This document shows positions 37,831 through 47,619 of a DNA stretch of 64,000 nucleotides, in pieces. The stretch comes from Paenibacillus alginolyticus DSM 5050 = NBRC 15375 (lineage in GTDB: Bacteria > Bacillota > Bacilli > Paenibacillales > NBRC-103111). Positions within the stretch are counted from its first letter, which is position 1. Every line of letters begins with the position of its first letter. The position numbers and the translations under genes were made by a program. The stretch is taken from the NCBI RefSeq assembly GCF_000422905.1, contig NZ_AUGY01000017.1, forward strand, positions 48,318-112,317. Reading direction: 5' to 3'. The notes below the pieces were generated by a model. That model saw only the letters and a list, made by a program, of their open reading frames with translations, ran no database searches and had not been told where the DNA came from.

Positions 37831-37859
37831 GAAAAAGCCCCCCGCAAGGAGGAGCTTCT
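37831..37859 (-). terminator. Intrinsic terminator after the sugar transport and sensing cluster
   Basis: On the minus strand AAGCTCCTCC pairs with GGGGGGCTT around TTGC and runs into TTTTTCG, 14 bp after the anchored binding-protein gene. Confidence 0.85.
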
Positions 37860-37872
37860 TAATAAAACATTT

Positions 37873-38859
37873 TTATTTCTCAACGAATGGAAAGAGCAGC
37901 TTTTGATTTTCTCTGGTATACATATTTTCTTTCGTGATAACCTCAGAGCCTGTATCTATGGATGCTTTAACTTTTTCCCCATTATGAACCTGAAGTGCTG
38001 TTTTTACCGCTAAATATCCCATGTTAAAAGGTTTTTGCACAATAGTTGCTTGCAGGGTCCCTCCTTCCAGGAAAGCAATTTCATTCATCGAGCTGTCGAA
38101 ACCGACCAACTTAATGCTATGCTCAGGATCTAGCTCTTTCAAAGCCCTCGCAGCCCCGACCGTAGAAACTTCATTCAACCCGAAAATACCGCGAATATTC
38201 GAATGTTCAGCAAGAAGCTGTTTCGTTTGCTCATACGCTTTATCTTCAGAACCATTACTATATAACGTGTCTAAAATCTGGATGGAGGGATCATTCTTCA
38301 GACTGTCTCTCACCCCATTCTCCCTATCCAGTTGGGTTGTGGACCTTTTGACAAAACTGACGATCGCATAGGTAGCGGGTTCCTTTACATAGCGTCTCAT
38401 CGCTTCCACTGCTTTGCGCCCTGCGGCATAGTTGTCAGTGGCAATCAAACTGGTCGAAATGTCGCCCTCGAGTCCCGAGTCCACGGTAACTAGCGTGATG
38501 CCGGCCCCAATTACTTTTTGAGCAGCAGGCACCAACCTGTTATAATCCGTTGCCGCCAAAATAATGGCTTTCGGCTTCAATGTGATCGCTTCTTCCACCA
38601 ACTTGATCTGCTCATCGATGTCTGATTCGGAAGGCGTACCTATTACTTTAACCTCTGAGTTGTACTCTTTGGCCGCCGCAGTCACGCCTTGGTTCAAAAC
38701 CCGCCAAAATTCCACATGAGGATCGATCGTCTTGGGAATGAGGATTAACGGCCTGTCCTTTGCCTCCATCCCCTTTGAAACGAATAGATACGCAGTCGTC
38801 ATGAGCAGGACCACTATGACTGCAATCGCTGCGTAGTTTACTCTAATTCTCACCTTCAC
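37873..38859 (-). CDS. Membrane-anchored periplasmic-type sugar-binding protein
   Basis: The protein has 328 residues. An uncleaved N-terminal membrane helix (about 8-27, no lipobox) is followed by a Peripl_BP_4 fold like ribose/xylose-binding proteins: FWRVLNQGVTAAAKEYNSEV, AIILAATDYNRLVPAAQKV, TVDSGLEGDISTSLIATDN, GIFGLNEVSTVGAARALKEL. Gene order HK then binding protein at the end of a kinase operon recalls XylFII, which binds xylose and controls the kinase LytS in clostridia. I infer a sensing role, not transport. Start is GTG; a second GTG at 38853 has better spacing to GAGGTG. Confidence 0.8.
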   Translation of the reverse strand: MKVRIRVNYAAIAVIVVLLMTTAYLFVSKGMEAKDRPLILIPKTIDPHVEFWRVLNQGVTAAAKEYNSEVKVIGTPSESDIDEQIKLVEEAITLKPKAIILAATDYNRLVPAAQKVIGAGITLVTVDSGLEGDISTSLIATDNYAAGRKAVEAMRRYVKEPATYAIVSFVKRSTTQLDRENGVRDSLKNDPSIQILDTLYSNGSEDKAYEQTKQLLAEHSNIRGIFGLNEVSTVGAARALKELDPEHSIKLVGFDSSMNEIAFLEGGTLQATIVQKPFNMGYLAVKTALQVHNGEKVKASIDTGSEVITKENMYTRENQKLLFPFVEK

Positions 38860-38862
38860 ACC

Positions 38863-40653
38863 TCAATTCTCACTATCGTTATGGGCCGGGGGAATGGCCG
38901 GAATACGTACAGTTACTATCGTTCCTTCTTCCAGCTCACTCTCAAATTGCAAGCCGTACAGCTCCCCGAAATAAAGCTGGATGCGATGATTCACGTTATG
39001 CAAGCCGAAGCCTTTGCCTGACTCGGTTTGACGTGTTTTGAGCATCAACGTTTTCAATCTCTCCTCGCTCATCCCAACACCGTTATCCATCACCTTGAGC
39101 TCGATAACCCCTTCGATCCTGCGTCCCGTGATGCGTATATGACCGCGTTCCGGCAGATGCTTCATTCCGTGGTATATGGCATTTTCAACCAAGGGCTGCA
39201 AAATAATTTTTAATATTGGATAGCTTTGAATGTCCGATTCTACTTCGATCTCGTACGTAAATTTATTCCGATAACGGATGTTTTGAATCGTCAAATAGTT
39301 CTGAATGTGCTCCAATTCAACCGCAATTGGAATGAGTTCCTCCCCTTTGCTAATGCTTGACCGGAGGAGTTTGGACAGGGCCGAAGTCATCGTAACCACT
39401 TCATCCACTTTACCCATTTCAGCCATCCAAATGATAGAATCCAGTGTATTGTATAGAAAATGGGGCTGAATCTGCGCCTGCAGCGCTTTCAGCTCACTGA
39501 TTCGTTTGACTTCCTGATCTTTCAAAGTTTGGTTCATGAGCTCTTTGATTTTGCTGATCATTAGGTTAAAGGTACGTGACAGTTTACTGATCTCATTCGC
39601 ACCTTCTACATCGACACGAATGTCGAAGTTGCCTTTTTCCACCTGCTTCATATGGACTTCCAGTTGTTTAATCGGCTTGGTTAGGGTGATAGACAGCAAA
39701 ATGGAGATCGCTAAAGCAATGATTAACGAAATGCCGCCCCACATCGCGGATGTCAGCTGCATGTCCTTCTTATTTCCGCTCAAATCCCCAGCGTAGGTAA
39801 CCCCAACAATTTTCCAGCCAAATTTCGTTGTACGGACCGTGTAGATTTTGCTTTGCTCATTTTCTTGCGTATGGAACGTACTGTCCTTCGCCTGCAAAAG
39901 AGTTGGAATATCCTCTGATTTCAGTCCCGAGTAGATAAGTTGCTGCTGAGGATGATAAATCAGGTCGCCTGCTTGGTCGAGTATGAAGACGTACCCTCTT
40001 TGCCCCAACTGTATTTGGTTGCATAAATCATTAATGACGTTATAGTTCAGATCGACCAATAGAACTCCGCTTGCTGCTCCAGGCAATGGATTTGGCATTT
40101 GCTTACTAATCGATACGACCCATTTGTACTCATCCTTATATAGGTGCTGAACGTGTGAGGGAGAAATAGCCACATCGCTATTGTCTCTATTCGCTTTGCT
40201 GTACCACTCTTGCGTAATTAATTCGGCATATGATTTGAAATTAGCATCCATGCGTTCCGATACGATGGCACCGTTGGAGCCCGCAAATACGATGGAAGCG
40301 ATATCATTTCGAGAAGCAACAATCGCATGAAAATAACTGCTGATCTGACTCGCCAACTGCACTCCTTCTGCCTCTTTCGGGTTCTTCAAAGCCAAGTATC
40401 GTTTCAGATCCGCGTTGCTCAGCGATAGAGCAGATATACTTTCCATGTTACCGATGTAGGTTTGGATATTTTTGTTTACTTGCTCGATAAGCTGTTTGGT
40501 ATATTCCAATGAAGTATCCGTAACAGCCACCGTAGAGAGGCGATAAGCGCTGTAGCTAAGGATGATGGTTGTGCAAAGAATTAAGCACGAGAACGCCAGT
40601 GCAATCTTCGTATGAATGCTTTTGAATTGAATAGGACGCCGCCAGGTTCTCAT
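38863..40653 (-). CDS. Sensor histidine kinase, YesM type
   Basis: The protein has 596 residues. TM1 (about 18-37) and TM2 (302-324) bracket a Cache sensor domain. HAMP (325-378) leads to a His_kinase domain with LQAQIQPHFLYNTLDS (His398) and HATPase motifs VENAIYHGMKH, MDNGVGMS and GKGFGLHNVNHRI. It overlaps the upstream regulator gene by four bases (ATGA), so the two form one system. The downstream anchored binding protein may be its co-sensor. Confidence 0.93.
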   Translation of the reverse strand: MRTWRRPIQFKSIHTKIALAFSCLILCTTIILSYSAYRLSTVAVTDTSLEYTKQLIEQVNKNIQTYIGNMESISALSLSNADLKRYLALKNPKEAEGVQLASQISSYFHAIVASRNDIASIVFAGSNGAIVSERMDANFKSYAELITQEWYSKANRDNSDVAISPSHVQHLYKDEYKWVVSISKQMPNPLPGAASGVLLVDLNYNVINDLCNQIQLGQRGYVFILDQAGDLIYHPQQQLIYSGLKSEDIPTLLQAKDSTFHTQENEQSKIYTVRTTKFGWKIVGVTYAGDLSGNKKDMQLTSAMWGGISLIIALAISILLSITLTKPIKQLEVHMKQVEKGNFDIRVDVEGANEISKLSRTFNLMISKIKELMNQTLKDQEVKRISELKALQAQIQPHFLYNTLDSIIWMAEMGKVDEVVTMTSALSKLLRSSISKGEELIPIAVELEHIQNYLTIQNIRYRNKFTYEIEVESDIQSYPILKIILQPLVENAIYHGMKHLPERGHIRITGRRIEGVIELKVMDNGVGMSEERLKTLMLKTRQTESGKGFGLHNVNHRIQLYFGELYGLQFESELEEGTIVTVRIPAIPPAHNDSEN

Positions 40654-42266
40654 AGGCTCGGCAACCCTTTGCGCGCTGTTCTGAATTCTTTGGGGGTCAT
40701 GCCTGTATGTCTTTTGAAAATAACACTGAAATATTGCGGATCATTGTAGCCAACCTTAGCGGCCAATTCATAGGTTTTGAGCTGCGATGCAGCGAGCATT
40801 TCTTTGGCTTTATCCAAACGGTATCGGGTCACGTACTCGACGAAAGTCTCACCCGTATGCGGTTTGAACAAGGCGCTGAAGTAGCTCATGCTCATATAAA
40901 TATGATTGCAAACCTGCTGAAGCGAGAGCTGTTCGTCCGCATAATGCGTATGAATGTAGGCGACCGCGGCTTCCATCTGAGCTTGAGACACTTTGGTTCG
41001 TTTCTCAGCCAGCAGGTCCACGAGTGCTAGACAAATTTCCTCTAACCAGAGCCGCACATCATCTAAGGTTTTCCTCGCATATAACTGCATAAAAGAATGA
41101 TCGCCAAGCACCGCAGTTTCTTCGAAACCAGTCTCCACCAATACATTCATTAAGGCGACGAGCAGTTTATTCAGTTTGCCGTAGCATTTATCCATCGAGC
41201 AGGTGCCCTTCTTCAATTCATGGATCCAATCCTGCAGCGTAAGCGTTACGATCGTCTTTTCACCTATTTTAATGGCAGAAATCAACTTCTTCTCCATATG
41301 GATGTAACTAAGATTGTCCAAGCTGCTCCCAAACTCCATATCCCCAATCGAAATGATCCGGTTCTTCCCGAGCAAAAAACGGTAATCCAGCGCAGAAATC
41401 GCTTCCTGAAATGCTTTTGGCAGGTCTTGCAGATCGCTATACGTGCGTCCAATGCCCATCGTTACCGTCATGCTCAAATATTTCTCGATGCTGTGCCTCA
41501 CATGTTCGGCAAGTGTTTGACAGGTCAATTCGATCCTTTCCGAATCGCCAGAGAGCAGTGCGACAAGCTTGTCATCACGCGTTCTGAATACGATGCCGCC
41601 TTGTTCTTTCTCCATAATTTCATGAAAAATGTTATAGGCTGCAAAGCGTAACAGCTCCTCCTCGGCCACCTGGTCACTATAGAACTCACGGTGAAACTCA
41701 TCAATATCAAGAGCAAGTACCGTAAAACTAGGACCGCTCAAAATAAGTCCAAGCATCTGGAACTTGCGTTCAATTTCATCTTTTCTCATGCAGGATGTAA
41801 CTAACCGCTCAAGGAATCGCTCTCGAAGAAGCGGCATGCTCTCGTTAAACTGATGTCGGAGAAAGGTGACATCTTCCCGCTGTTTGCGCTCCTCATCCAG
41901 CTCTAGCCTTAACTTATGAAGAAATTCGGTAAACTCTGCGGAGTTGATCGGCTTCAGTAAATAATCTTTGACCTTGAGTTTGATCGCCTGCTTCGCATAT
42001 TCAAAATCCTCGTAACCGGTTACAATAATCACTTTAACATCCCGGTAATTCGCGGCAATTAGCTCTGTCAGTTGCATGCCGTCCATGAACGGCATGCAAA
42101 TATCTGTAATGACGGCATCCGGCTGCAAACGCTCCAGCGCCTCATAGGCATCTCGGCCATTATCGAAATCTCCAACCAGTTGGAAGCCGCAGGCCTCCCA
42201 ATTCGTCTTCCGCTTGATGCCTTCTCTGACTTCATCTTCATCGTCAATCATGATGATTTTGTACAT
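40650..42266 (-). CDS. AraC-type response regulator, YesN type
   Basis: The protein has 538 residues. The receiver domain carries IIMIDDEDEVREG and AVITDICMPFMDG (phospho-acceptor Asp55), and the lysine in VKDYLLKPINSAEF. A long middle region resembles a degenerate GGDEF-like linker (VTMGIGRTYSDLQDLP). The C-terminal AraC domain has two helix-turn-helix units (LSLQQVCNHIYMSMSYFSAL, TYELAAKVGYNDPQYFSVIF). It likely activates the sugar transporter operon just upstream. Confidence 0.93.
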   Translation of the reverse strand: MYKIIMIDDEDEVREGIKRKTNWEACGFQLVGDFDNGRDAYEALERLQPDAVITDICMPFMDGMQLTELIAANYRDVKVIIVTGYEDFEYAKQAIKLKVKDYLLKPINSAEFTEFLHKLRLELDEERKQREDVTFLRHQFNESMPLLRERFLERLVTSCMRKDEIERKFQMLGLILSGPSFTVLALDIDEFHREFYSDQVAEEELLRFAAYNIFHEIMEKEQGGIVFRTRDDKLVALLSGDSERIELTCQTLAEHVRHSIEKYLSMTVTMGIGRTYSDLQDLPKAFQEAISALDYRFLLGKNRIISIGDMEFGSSLDNLSYIHMEKKLISAIKIGEKTIVTLTLQDWIHELKKGTCSMDKCYGKLNKLLVALMNVLVETGFEETAVLGDHSFMQLYARKTLDDVRLWLEEICLALVDLLAEKRTKVSQAQMEAAVAYIHTHYADEQLSLQQVCNHIYMSMSYFSALFKPHTGETFVEYVTRYRLDKAKEMLAASQLKTYELAAKVGYNDPQYFSVIFKRHTGMTPKEFRTARKGLPSL

Positions 42267-42338
42267 TATGGGTCACCTCTGGCGAAATCGAATTAAGCTC
42301 TATGTGTATTGTACACAGCAGTTTCATGAAATGACAAT

Positions 42339-42366
42339 AGAGGCTGGCCCGAATGGGCGCAGCCTC
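42339..42366. terminator. Hairpin between the binding-protein gene and the regulator gene
   Basis: GAGGCTGGCCC pairs with GGGCGCAGCCTC around GAAT. T-rich sequence follows only on the plus strand, so on the minus strand it may be a stabilising or partial-readthrough hairpin that sets transporter levels above regulator levels. Confidence 0.45.
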
Positions 42367-42373
42367 TTTATTC

Positions 42374-43408
42374 TTATTCGTAGAGCAGCGGCTTGATGTC
42401 AGCAGCATCAATGTTCGTTTTGTCGTACCAGTGGAAGCCTGTATCGATCGATTTAGGAACCGTCTCCCCTTTAATCGCTTGGACGGCTGCTTTCACTGAC
42501 CAGTAGCCGATGCCGATCGGATCCTGTGTAATAGCACCTGCCATCTTACCGCTGCGGATCGCATCCATTTGCTGCTTGCCGGAGTCGTAGCCGACAACGA
42601 TGATTTTGCCGTCTTTTTTCAGCTCTGTCACGGCATTGATTACACCGATCGCGGAGCCCTCGTTCGCACCGAAGAAGCCTTTAATATTCGGATGAGCTTG
42701 GATAATGGCTTTGGCCAAATCTGTGGATTTGAGTTGATCGCCTCCGCCGTACTGCGTATCAACAATTTTGATATTCGGATATTTCTCTTTGATCCGATTC
42801 GTGAAGCCATCCCGGCGATCAATACCCGTACGGCTCGTTTGGTCGTGGACGACAAGGGCGATCTCTCCCTCGTTGCCGATGAGCGATGCCATTTTGTCCG
42901 CTGCCAGCGCGGCGGCAGCTTTGTTATCGGTGGCGGCTGTCGTCACCGGAATGTCGCTGTCCACACCAGAGTCAAAGCCGATGACGGGGATTTTGCTTGC
43001 TTTAGCCTTCTCCAGCAGCGGCGTAGCCGCTTTGCTGTCCAGCGCAGCGAAAGCGATGGCTTGCGGTTTTTTGCCCAATGCAGCCTGCAGCATTTCAATT
43101 TGCTTATCCACTTGCGTCTCCGTTTCCGGACCTTCGAATGTTATTTCAACATTAAATTCTTTGGCGGCTTTCTCAGCCCCCTGTTTAACAGCTTGCCAGA
43201 ATTGGTGCTGGAAGCCTTTTGAGATGACCGGAATATAAATTTTATCCGATTTGGCCGCCGCAGGAGCCGCAGTTGTTGATGCTGCTGGCGCAGGCGTTGT
43301 CGCCGCCGTTTTCGTATCTGTTGTTTTGGCACCGCATGCCCCAAGTACGATCGTCGTTAATAATAAAAGCGATGATGCTACCGCAAATTTCTTTGTCCGT
43401 TTATGCAA
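42374..43408 (-). CDS. Sugar ABC transporter substrate-binding lipoprotein (CUT2)
   Basis: The protein has 344 residues. A lipoprotein signal (IVLGACGAK, Cys about 25) and an Ala/Thr linker precede a Peripl_BP_4 domain: FQHQFWQAVKQGAEKAAKEF, IAFAALDSKAATPLLEKAKA, IGFDSGVDSDIPVTTAATDN, GFFGANEGSAIGVINAV and GIGYWSVKAAVQAI. It delivers a monosaccharide to the RbsC/RbsA-like complex. The start is a TTG after GGGGAG. Ribose, xylose, allose or another sugar cannot be told apart here. Confidence 0.9.
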   Translation of the reverse strand: MHKRTKKFAVASSLLLLTTIVLGACGAKTTDTKTAATTPAPAASTTAAPAAAKSDKIYIPVISKGFQHQFWQAVKQGAEKAAKEFNVEITFEGPETETQVDKQIEMLQAALGKKPQAIAFAALDSKAATPLLEKAKASKIPVIGFDSGVDSDIPVTTAATDNKAAAALAADKMASLIGNEGEIALVVHDQTSRTGIDRRDGFTNRIKEKYPNIKIVDTQYGGGDQLKSTDLAKAIIQAHPNIKGFFGANEGSAIGVINAVTELKKDGKIIVVGYDSGKQQMDAIRSGKMAGAITQDPIGIGYWSVKAAVQAIKGETVPKSIDTGFHWYDKTNIDAADIKPLLYE

Positions 43409-43468
43409 TCTTAATCTCCCCTTACGTATAATTTGTTGTATGTGACTCCGATTTGGAGTGAAATACCT

Positions 43469-44470
43469 TTATTTTTTGCGACGTCTCATCATATCAGCGT
43501 AGACTGCTAACACAACAACAACCCCTACAATCACTGTCTGCCATTCTTGCTTAACAGATAAGATGCGCAACCCGTTCGTGAGTACACTCATAATGAGGGC
43601 GCCAATAACAGTTCCGAGAATGGATCCTTTACCGCCGCTTAAGGAAGTCCCGCCGATGACAACAGCAGCGATCGCCTCCAGTTCATAACCAGAGCCAAGC
43701 GCGGGTTGAGCGGAATTGAGGCGGGAGGCCATCATAATGCCGGCGATACCGCTGAACACGCCAGTCAGTGAGTAGATGACAATTTTCCAATAGTCTACGT
43801 TAACGCCGGAAAGCCTCGTGGATTCTTCATTGCTCCCTAGGGCAAAGTTATAGCGTCCAATGATCGTCTTCGATAAAATAATGCTGGCAATGACAGCAGC
43901 TCCGAAGAAGACGAGAATCGCGTTCGGAATTTCGAAGCCGGGGATGATCGAATTAAGTAAGGACCCCATCGAAATCTGCGAAAATGCCGTCGTATCGTTA
44001 AAATAGATCGGCTTCGTCCCAGAGATGACGAGTGAAAGACCTTTGGTCACCATCATCATAGCTAGTGTTGCAATGAATGGCGGAATTTTCATCTTCGCCA
44101 CGAGAAGCCCACTGATGAGACCGCAAATGGCTCCAGTGGCAATGCCCCCGATAATGCCAAGCGGCATCGGTAAATGCCACGTTGTGATGATGACTCCCGC
44201 CATCACCGATGAGAAGGTCATCACCGTTCCAACAGCCAGATCAATCCCGGAGGTGATAATGACGAACGTTGAACCTAGCGCAAGCACGCCGATAACGGCT
44301 GTTGAGAGCATAATGGCTACGATGTTATCGAATTGAAAAAAATTACTAGAAGATATAGAGAAGATAATAACCAGCATAATCAAACTGGCGAATGCCAGCA
44401 GCTTCTGTGCAGCGCCGGTTTGCCCAGACATCGTGGGCACTATTTTTTTACGTACAAGCCATGTTGACAT
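43469..44470 (-). CDS. Sugar ABC transporter permease (RbsC-like)
   Basis: The integral membrane subunit of a CUT2 importer (333 residues, eight to ten membrane segments) with STAVIGVLALGSTFVIITSG, IDLAVGTVMTFSSVMAGVII and the EAA-like GSGYELEAIAAVVIGGTSLS. The ATG at 44470 follows AGGAGG. It lies between the ATPase and binding-protein genes in an RbsACB-type order. Confidence 0.93.
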   Translation of the reverse strand: MSTWLVRKKIVPTMSGQTGAAQKLLAFASLIMLVIIFSISSSNFFQFDNIVAIMLSTAVIGVLALGSTFVIITSGIDLAVGTVMTFSSVMAGVIITTWHLPMPLGIIGGIATGAICGLISGLLVAKMKIPPFIATLAMMMVTKGLSLVISGTKPIYFNDTTAFSQISMGSLLNSIIPGFEIPNAILVFFGAAVIASIILSKTIIGRYNFALGSNEESTRLSGVNVDYWKIVIYSLTGVFSGIAGIMMASRLNSAQPALGSGYELEAIAAVVIGGTSLSGGKGSILGTVIGALIMSVLTNGLRILSVKQEWQTVIVGVVVVLAVYADMMRRRKK

Positions 44471-44493
44471 TATGATTCCTCCTAAGACATCCG

Positions 44494-45996
44494 CTAACTG
44501 ATTCGCATCGTGGCGTATTTCATAATCGCTTCCTGGGTGGCGTCCTGTTGACGGAGCTCGCCGGTAATTCGTCCTTCACACATGACCATGATGCGATGGC
44601 TCATGCGCAATATTTCGGGCAGCTCGGACGAAATCATAATGATCGATTTCCCCTGTGCGGCGAGCTCATCCAACAGCTTATAAATCTCTGTCTTCGCGCC
44701 AACATCGATCCCTCGCGTGGGCTCATCGAAGATGAGAATGTCGCAGTCCCGCAGCAGCCATTTACCGATAACGACCTTCTGTTGATTGCCCCCTGACAGG
44801 AATTTGACTTGCTGATGAATGCTTGGCGTCTTGATTTGAAGCGCTTCCACAAAATGTGAGGCCGACTGATCAATCTTGCCATCGTGCATCCACCCGAGCA
44901 GACGTCTCGCTTTGCGATAAGAGGCTATGGCAATATTCGTCTTCACATCCATATCCACCATGAGCCCGTAGCGCTTTCGATCCTCGGATAAATAACCGAT
45001 CCCATGCTTTACGGCATCATGCGGGGCCTTGAGCTGGACCTTGTGTCCGTGGATGCGTATGTCGCCCGAGTCAATCGTATCAGCGCCGAAAATAGCCCTC
45101 GCCACTTCGGTACGACCGGCTCCCATAAGACCCGCGAAGCCAAGAATCTCGCCTTTCGCCAAATGAAAGGAGACGTCTTTCACGGCGGATCCGCGGTTCA
45201 GATTCGTAACCTCGAGCACCTTAGTCACTGACGTGTTGACGGTGTATTGCTGAGATGTGGCATACAGCTCCCTACCAACCATCATCGCAATGATCTGATC
45301 GATGGTCGTATCTTTCGTCTGTACAGTATCGATATAACGGCCGTCACGCATGACGGTGATGCGATCGGTAATTCGCTTCAATTCTTCCATCCGGTGAGAA
45401 ATATAGACGATGCCTACCCCACGCCCGCGCAGCTGTTCAATGATTCGAAAAAGCTCCTCGATTTCCGCATTGGTGAGTGCCGCCGTGGGCTCATCCATGA
45501 TAAGCACTTCGGATTGAAATGATAATGCCTTAGCGATTTCCACCATTTGCTGCTTGGCAACAGTCAGCTCGGACACCTTCGTGCGCGGATCGAGCTGGAG
45601 ATTCATTTCGTTCAGCAGTTGCTGTGCCTGATCGTTCAGCTTCCGATCATCAACGAACAGCTTGATTCCCTTCCTCGGCTCTCGCCCAATGAATATATTT
45701 TGGGCAATCGTTAGATCCGGCATTAAGTTCAGCTCTTGATGAATCATCGAGATGCCAAGCTGCTGAGCCGCTCTCGTATTAGGGATGTTCACTTCCTTGC
45801 CTTTCAAGAAGATCCTGCCTTCATCTTTCTGATAGACACCCGTTGCGATTTTCATTAACGTGGACTTTCCGGCGCCGTTCTCGCCAACAAGCGCGTGCAC
45901 TTCACCAGCTGCCAACTCCAGACGACATTGATGGAGGGCGTGCACACCAGGAAAATGCTTCTCAATTCCTTCCATCCGGACCAGAGCTTCACTCAT
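44494..45996 (-). CDS. Sugar ABC transporter ATPase (RbsA-like)
   Basis: A tandem ATPase of 500 residues powering a CUT2 importer. The first domain has [30 protein letters not shown] and [12 protein letters not shown]. The second domain has a degenerate Walker A ([16 protein letters not shown]), [17 protein letters not shown] and [12 protein letters not shown], as is usual for RbsA, MglA and XylG. It is the first gene of the operon; the ATG at 45996 follows GAGGTGAGG. Promoter elements upstream were not clear to me. Confidence 0.94.
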   Translation of the reverse strand: MSEALVRMEGIEKHFPGVHALHQCRLELAAGEVHALVGENGAGKSTLMKIATGVYQKDEGRIFLKGKEVNIPNTRAAQQLGISMIHQELNLMPDLTIAQNIFIGREPRKGIKLFVDDRKLNDQAQQLLNEMNLQLDPRTKVSELTVAKQQMVEIAKALSFQSEVLIMDEPTAALTNAEIEELFRIIEQLRGRGVGIVYISHRMEELKRITDRITVMRDGRYIDTVQTKDTTIDQIIAMMVGRELYATSQQYTVNTSVTKVLEVTNLNRGSAVKDVSFHLAKGEILGFAGLMGAGRTEVARAIFGADTIDSGDIRIHGHKVQLKAPHDAVKHGIGYLSEDRKRYGLMVDMDVKTNIAIASYRKARRLLGWMHDGKIDQSASHFVEALQIKTPSIHQQVKFLSGGNQQKVVIGKWLLRDCDILIFDEPTRGIDVGAKTEIYKLLDELAAQGKSIIMISSELPEILRMSHRIMVMCEGRITGELRQQDATQEAIMKYATMRIS

Positions 45997-46167
45997 GACC
46001 TCACCTCGTGTTTTGTTTTAACATTCGTGCTTTGCTTTAACCATTCATGCTTATGTGCTTATTCTATCTGCAATTTGCTGGAAAAAGAGTGGATAAATCT
46101 CTGCAAAAAAGTTAAAAATCTTATGATTTTGTGTAAACGATCAAATAAAACATTTGCTCCAAATAGT

Positions 46168-46348
46168 GTTGTATTTTATGCAACAATATGATGACAATTC
46201 CGCGTGATTCCGGCAATTGTTGCAAAAAACACAACAATTTCAACCAAAAGTAGCTCAATCGGATCAAATAAGGAAAAATTGTTGTACACCATACAACATC
46301 TATGGTTTTGCGAGAAAAAACCAACGAAATTATTGTACGTTGTACAAC
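46168..46348. repeat. Palindrome array 5 (GTTGTA/TACAAC), four units
   Basis: Four 17-bp inverted repeats start at 46168, 46219, 46281 and 46332 (distances 51, 62, 51): GTTGTATTTTATGCAAC, GTTGCAAAAAACACAAC, GTTGTACACCATACAAC and ATTGTACGTTGTACAAC. Intervening sequences share short stretches with array 6 near 54.3 kb. It lies upstream of the sugar transporter operon and downstream of pspA. Confidence 0.93.
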
Positions 46349-46429
46349 TTTTCCTCCAAACCCCTCCTATTTTCACTTCCCCATTAAACTTGGAGAAATA
46401 AATCAAATCAGTCACCGAATTTGAAACAC

Positions 46430-46453
46430 AAAAAACCCCTCACAAGGAGGGGC
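46430..46453 (-). terminator. Intrinsic terminator after pspA
   Basis: On the minus strand AGCCCCTCC pairs with TGAGGGGTT and is followed by a T-run, 22 bp after the pspA stop. Confidence 0.85.
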
Positions 46454-46474
46454 TTCTCGATCAAACACCGTTCA

Positions 46475-47161
46475 TTACTCGGCTTCTTTACCGTTTAATT
46501 TTTCTTTCAGCAGATTCAACTGCTCATCGACCTTAGCTTGCTTTGCAACATCAACTGGTGTGTAGCTGCCTACTGAACCCGCTGGCACGTAAGGCTTGCG
46601 AGCGATTTCCGCTTCAACTTCCATTTGGATAATTTTCTCTTCCATACGTTGGAAGCCGCGGGATGCGTTGCCGCTCTCGATGACACCGTTGTAGGATACT
46701 TGTGCCATTTGTTTTTTGGCTTTAGCCAGTTGAGCGCGGGATACAAGCTCGTTGCGTTTGTTACGCAGTTTGTAGAACTCATCTTTCATTTCGTGCAGCT
46801 GCTGTGTCAGCTCATCAGCATGTGCTTTGGAAGCCGCATATAGATCTGTGTACTCAACAATTTTATCTTCGTGGTACAATTTTTCTTCGACGGCTTGGCG
46901 AGCGATAGCCTCTTGGCCATTTTTGATCGCTGCGGAAGCTTTCGCTTCACGGTCAGCCACGAGACGAACAGACTCTTCCAAACGCTGCTTCAGCTTGCGC
47001 TCATTCGCAATTTGTCTAGCAACCGTAACTTCAGCTTGCGCGATTTCTTGCTCCATATCCCGCAAATATTGATTCAACATAACGATCGGATCCTCAATTT
47101 TATCCAATACCTCGTGAATTGATGCTTTTGTCATATCTTTCATTCTTGTAAATACTCCCAT
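46475..47161 (-). CDS. pspA: PspA/IM30 family envelope-stress protein
   Basis: The protein has 228 residues, almost all long amphipathic coiled-coil helices ([40 protein letters not shown], then [20 protein letters not shown]). PspA-type proteins, including LiaH in Bacillus, form ESCRT-III-like assemblies on stressed membranes. It is the last gene of a four-gene unit. A second, diverged PspA lies two genes upstream. Confidence 0.92.
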   Translation of the reverse strand: MGVFTRMKDMTKASIHEVLDKIEDPIVMLNQYLRDMEQEIAQAEVTVARQIANERKLKQRLEESVRLVADREAKASAAIKNGQEAIARQAVEEKLYHEDKIVEYTDLYAASKAHADELTQQLHEMKDEFYKLRNKRNELVSRAQLAKAKKQMAQVSYNGVIESGNASRGFQRMEEKIIQMEVEAEIARKPYVPAGSVGSYTPVDVAKQAKVDEQLNLLKEKLNGKEAE

Positions 47162-47164
47162 GGT

Positions 47165-47617
47165 TTACACGTCTCCTTTTTTAATATCAATTGGTTGTTC
47201 CAAGCGAGCGACTTTGGCTCTAAGTTCTTCTACTTCTCTTTGCAAAGCTTTCTTTTCAATATCTTTCATCATTTCATCGATATTGTTTGTCTTTCCAGCG
47301 TCGTACGGAGCATTATAGCCCGTATGTTGTGGCGCATGGTTAGGGTGCGGTTTATGATTGTTCCATGCCCCGCCATTATAGCCGTGACGGCCATATGAGC
47401 CAGCATAAGGATCAAATGGAGGCTGATCGTACCCAGGTTCCTTTGGAATAACAAGTGCAGCTACAAAGTAGATGAAAATGACCGTTCCTCCGGTGAAAAT
47501 TGTGGTGATCACCACTAACAAACGCAATAGCGTTGCATCTACATTCATGGCCTCGGCGAGTCCGCCGCATAGACCAGTAACCTTCTTATCTCTTCGTGAG
47601 CGGTAAAGTTTGCTCAT
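47165..47617 (-). CDS. PspC-domain membrane protein
   Basis: The protein has 150 residues. The N-terminal PspC domain (LYRSRRDKKVTGLCGGLAEA, then one membrane helix LLVVITTIFTGGTVIFIYFV) is followed by a Tyr/Gly/His/Asn-rich flexible region (about 70-115) and a short coiled coil (MKDIEKKALQREVEELRAKV). PspC proteins anchor or control PspA. It lies between the two pspA paralogues with gaps of two or three bases. Confidence 0.9.
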   Translation of the reverse strand: MSKLYRSRRDKKVTGLCGGLAEAMNVDATLLRLLVVITTIFTGGTVIFIYFVAALVIPKEPGYDQPPFDPYAGSYGRHGYNGGAWNNHKPHPNHAPQHTGYNAPYDAGKTNNIDEMMKDIEKKALQREVEELRAKVARLEQPIDIKKGDV

Positions 47618-47619
47618 GA

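Noticed and set aside
46168..46348. Array 5 as the operator of the sugar operon
   Set aside because: The same array family occurs beside unrelated genes in other orientations, so a specific role in sugar control is not supported.
46204..46401. 65-residue frame over array 5
   Set aside because: It lies on the palindromes, with no ribosome binding site and low-complexity translation.
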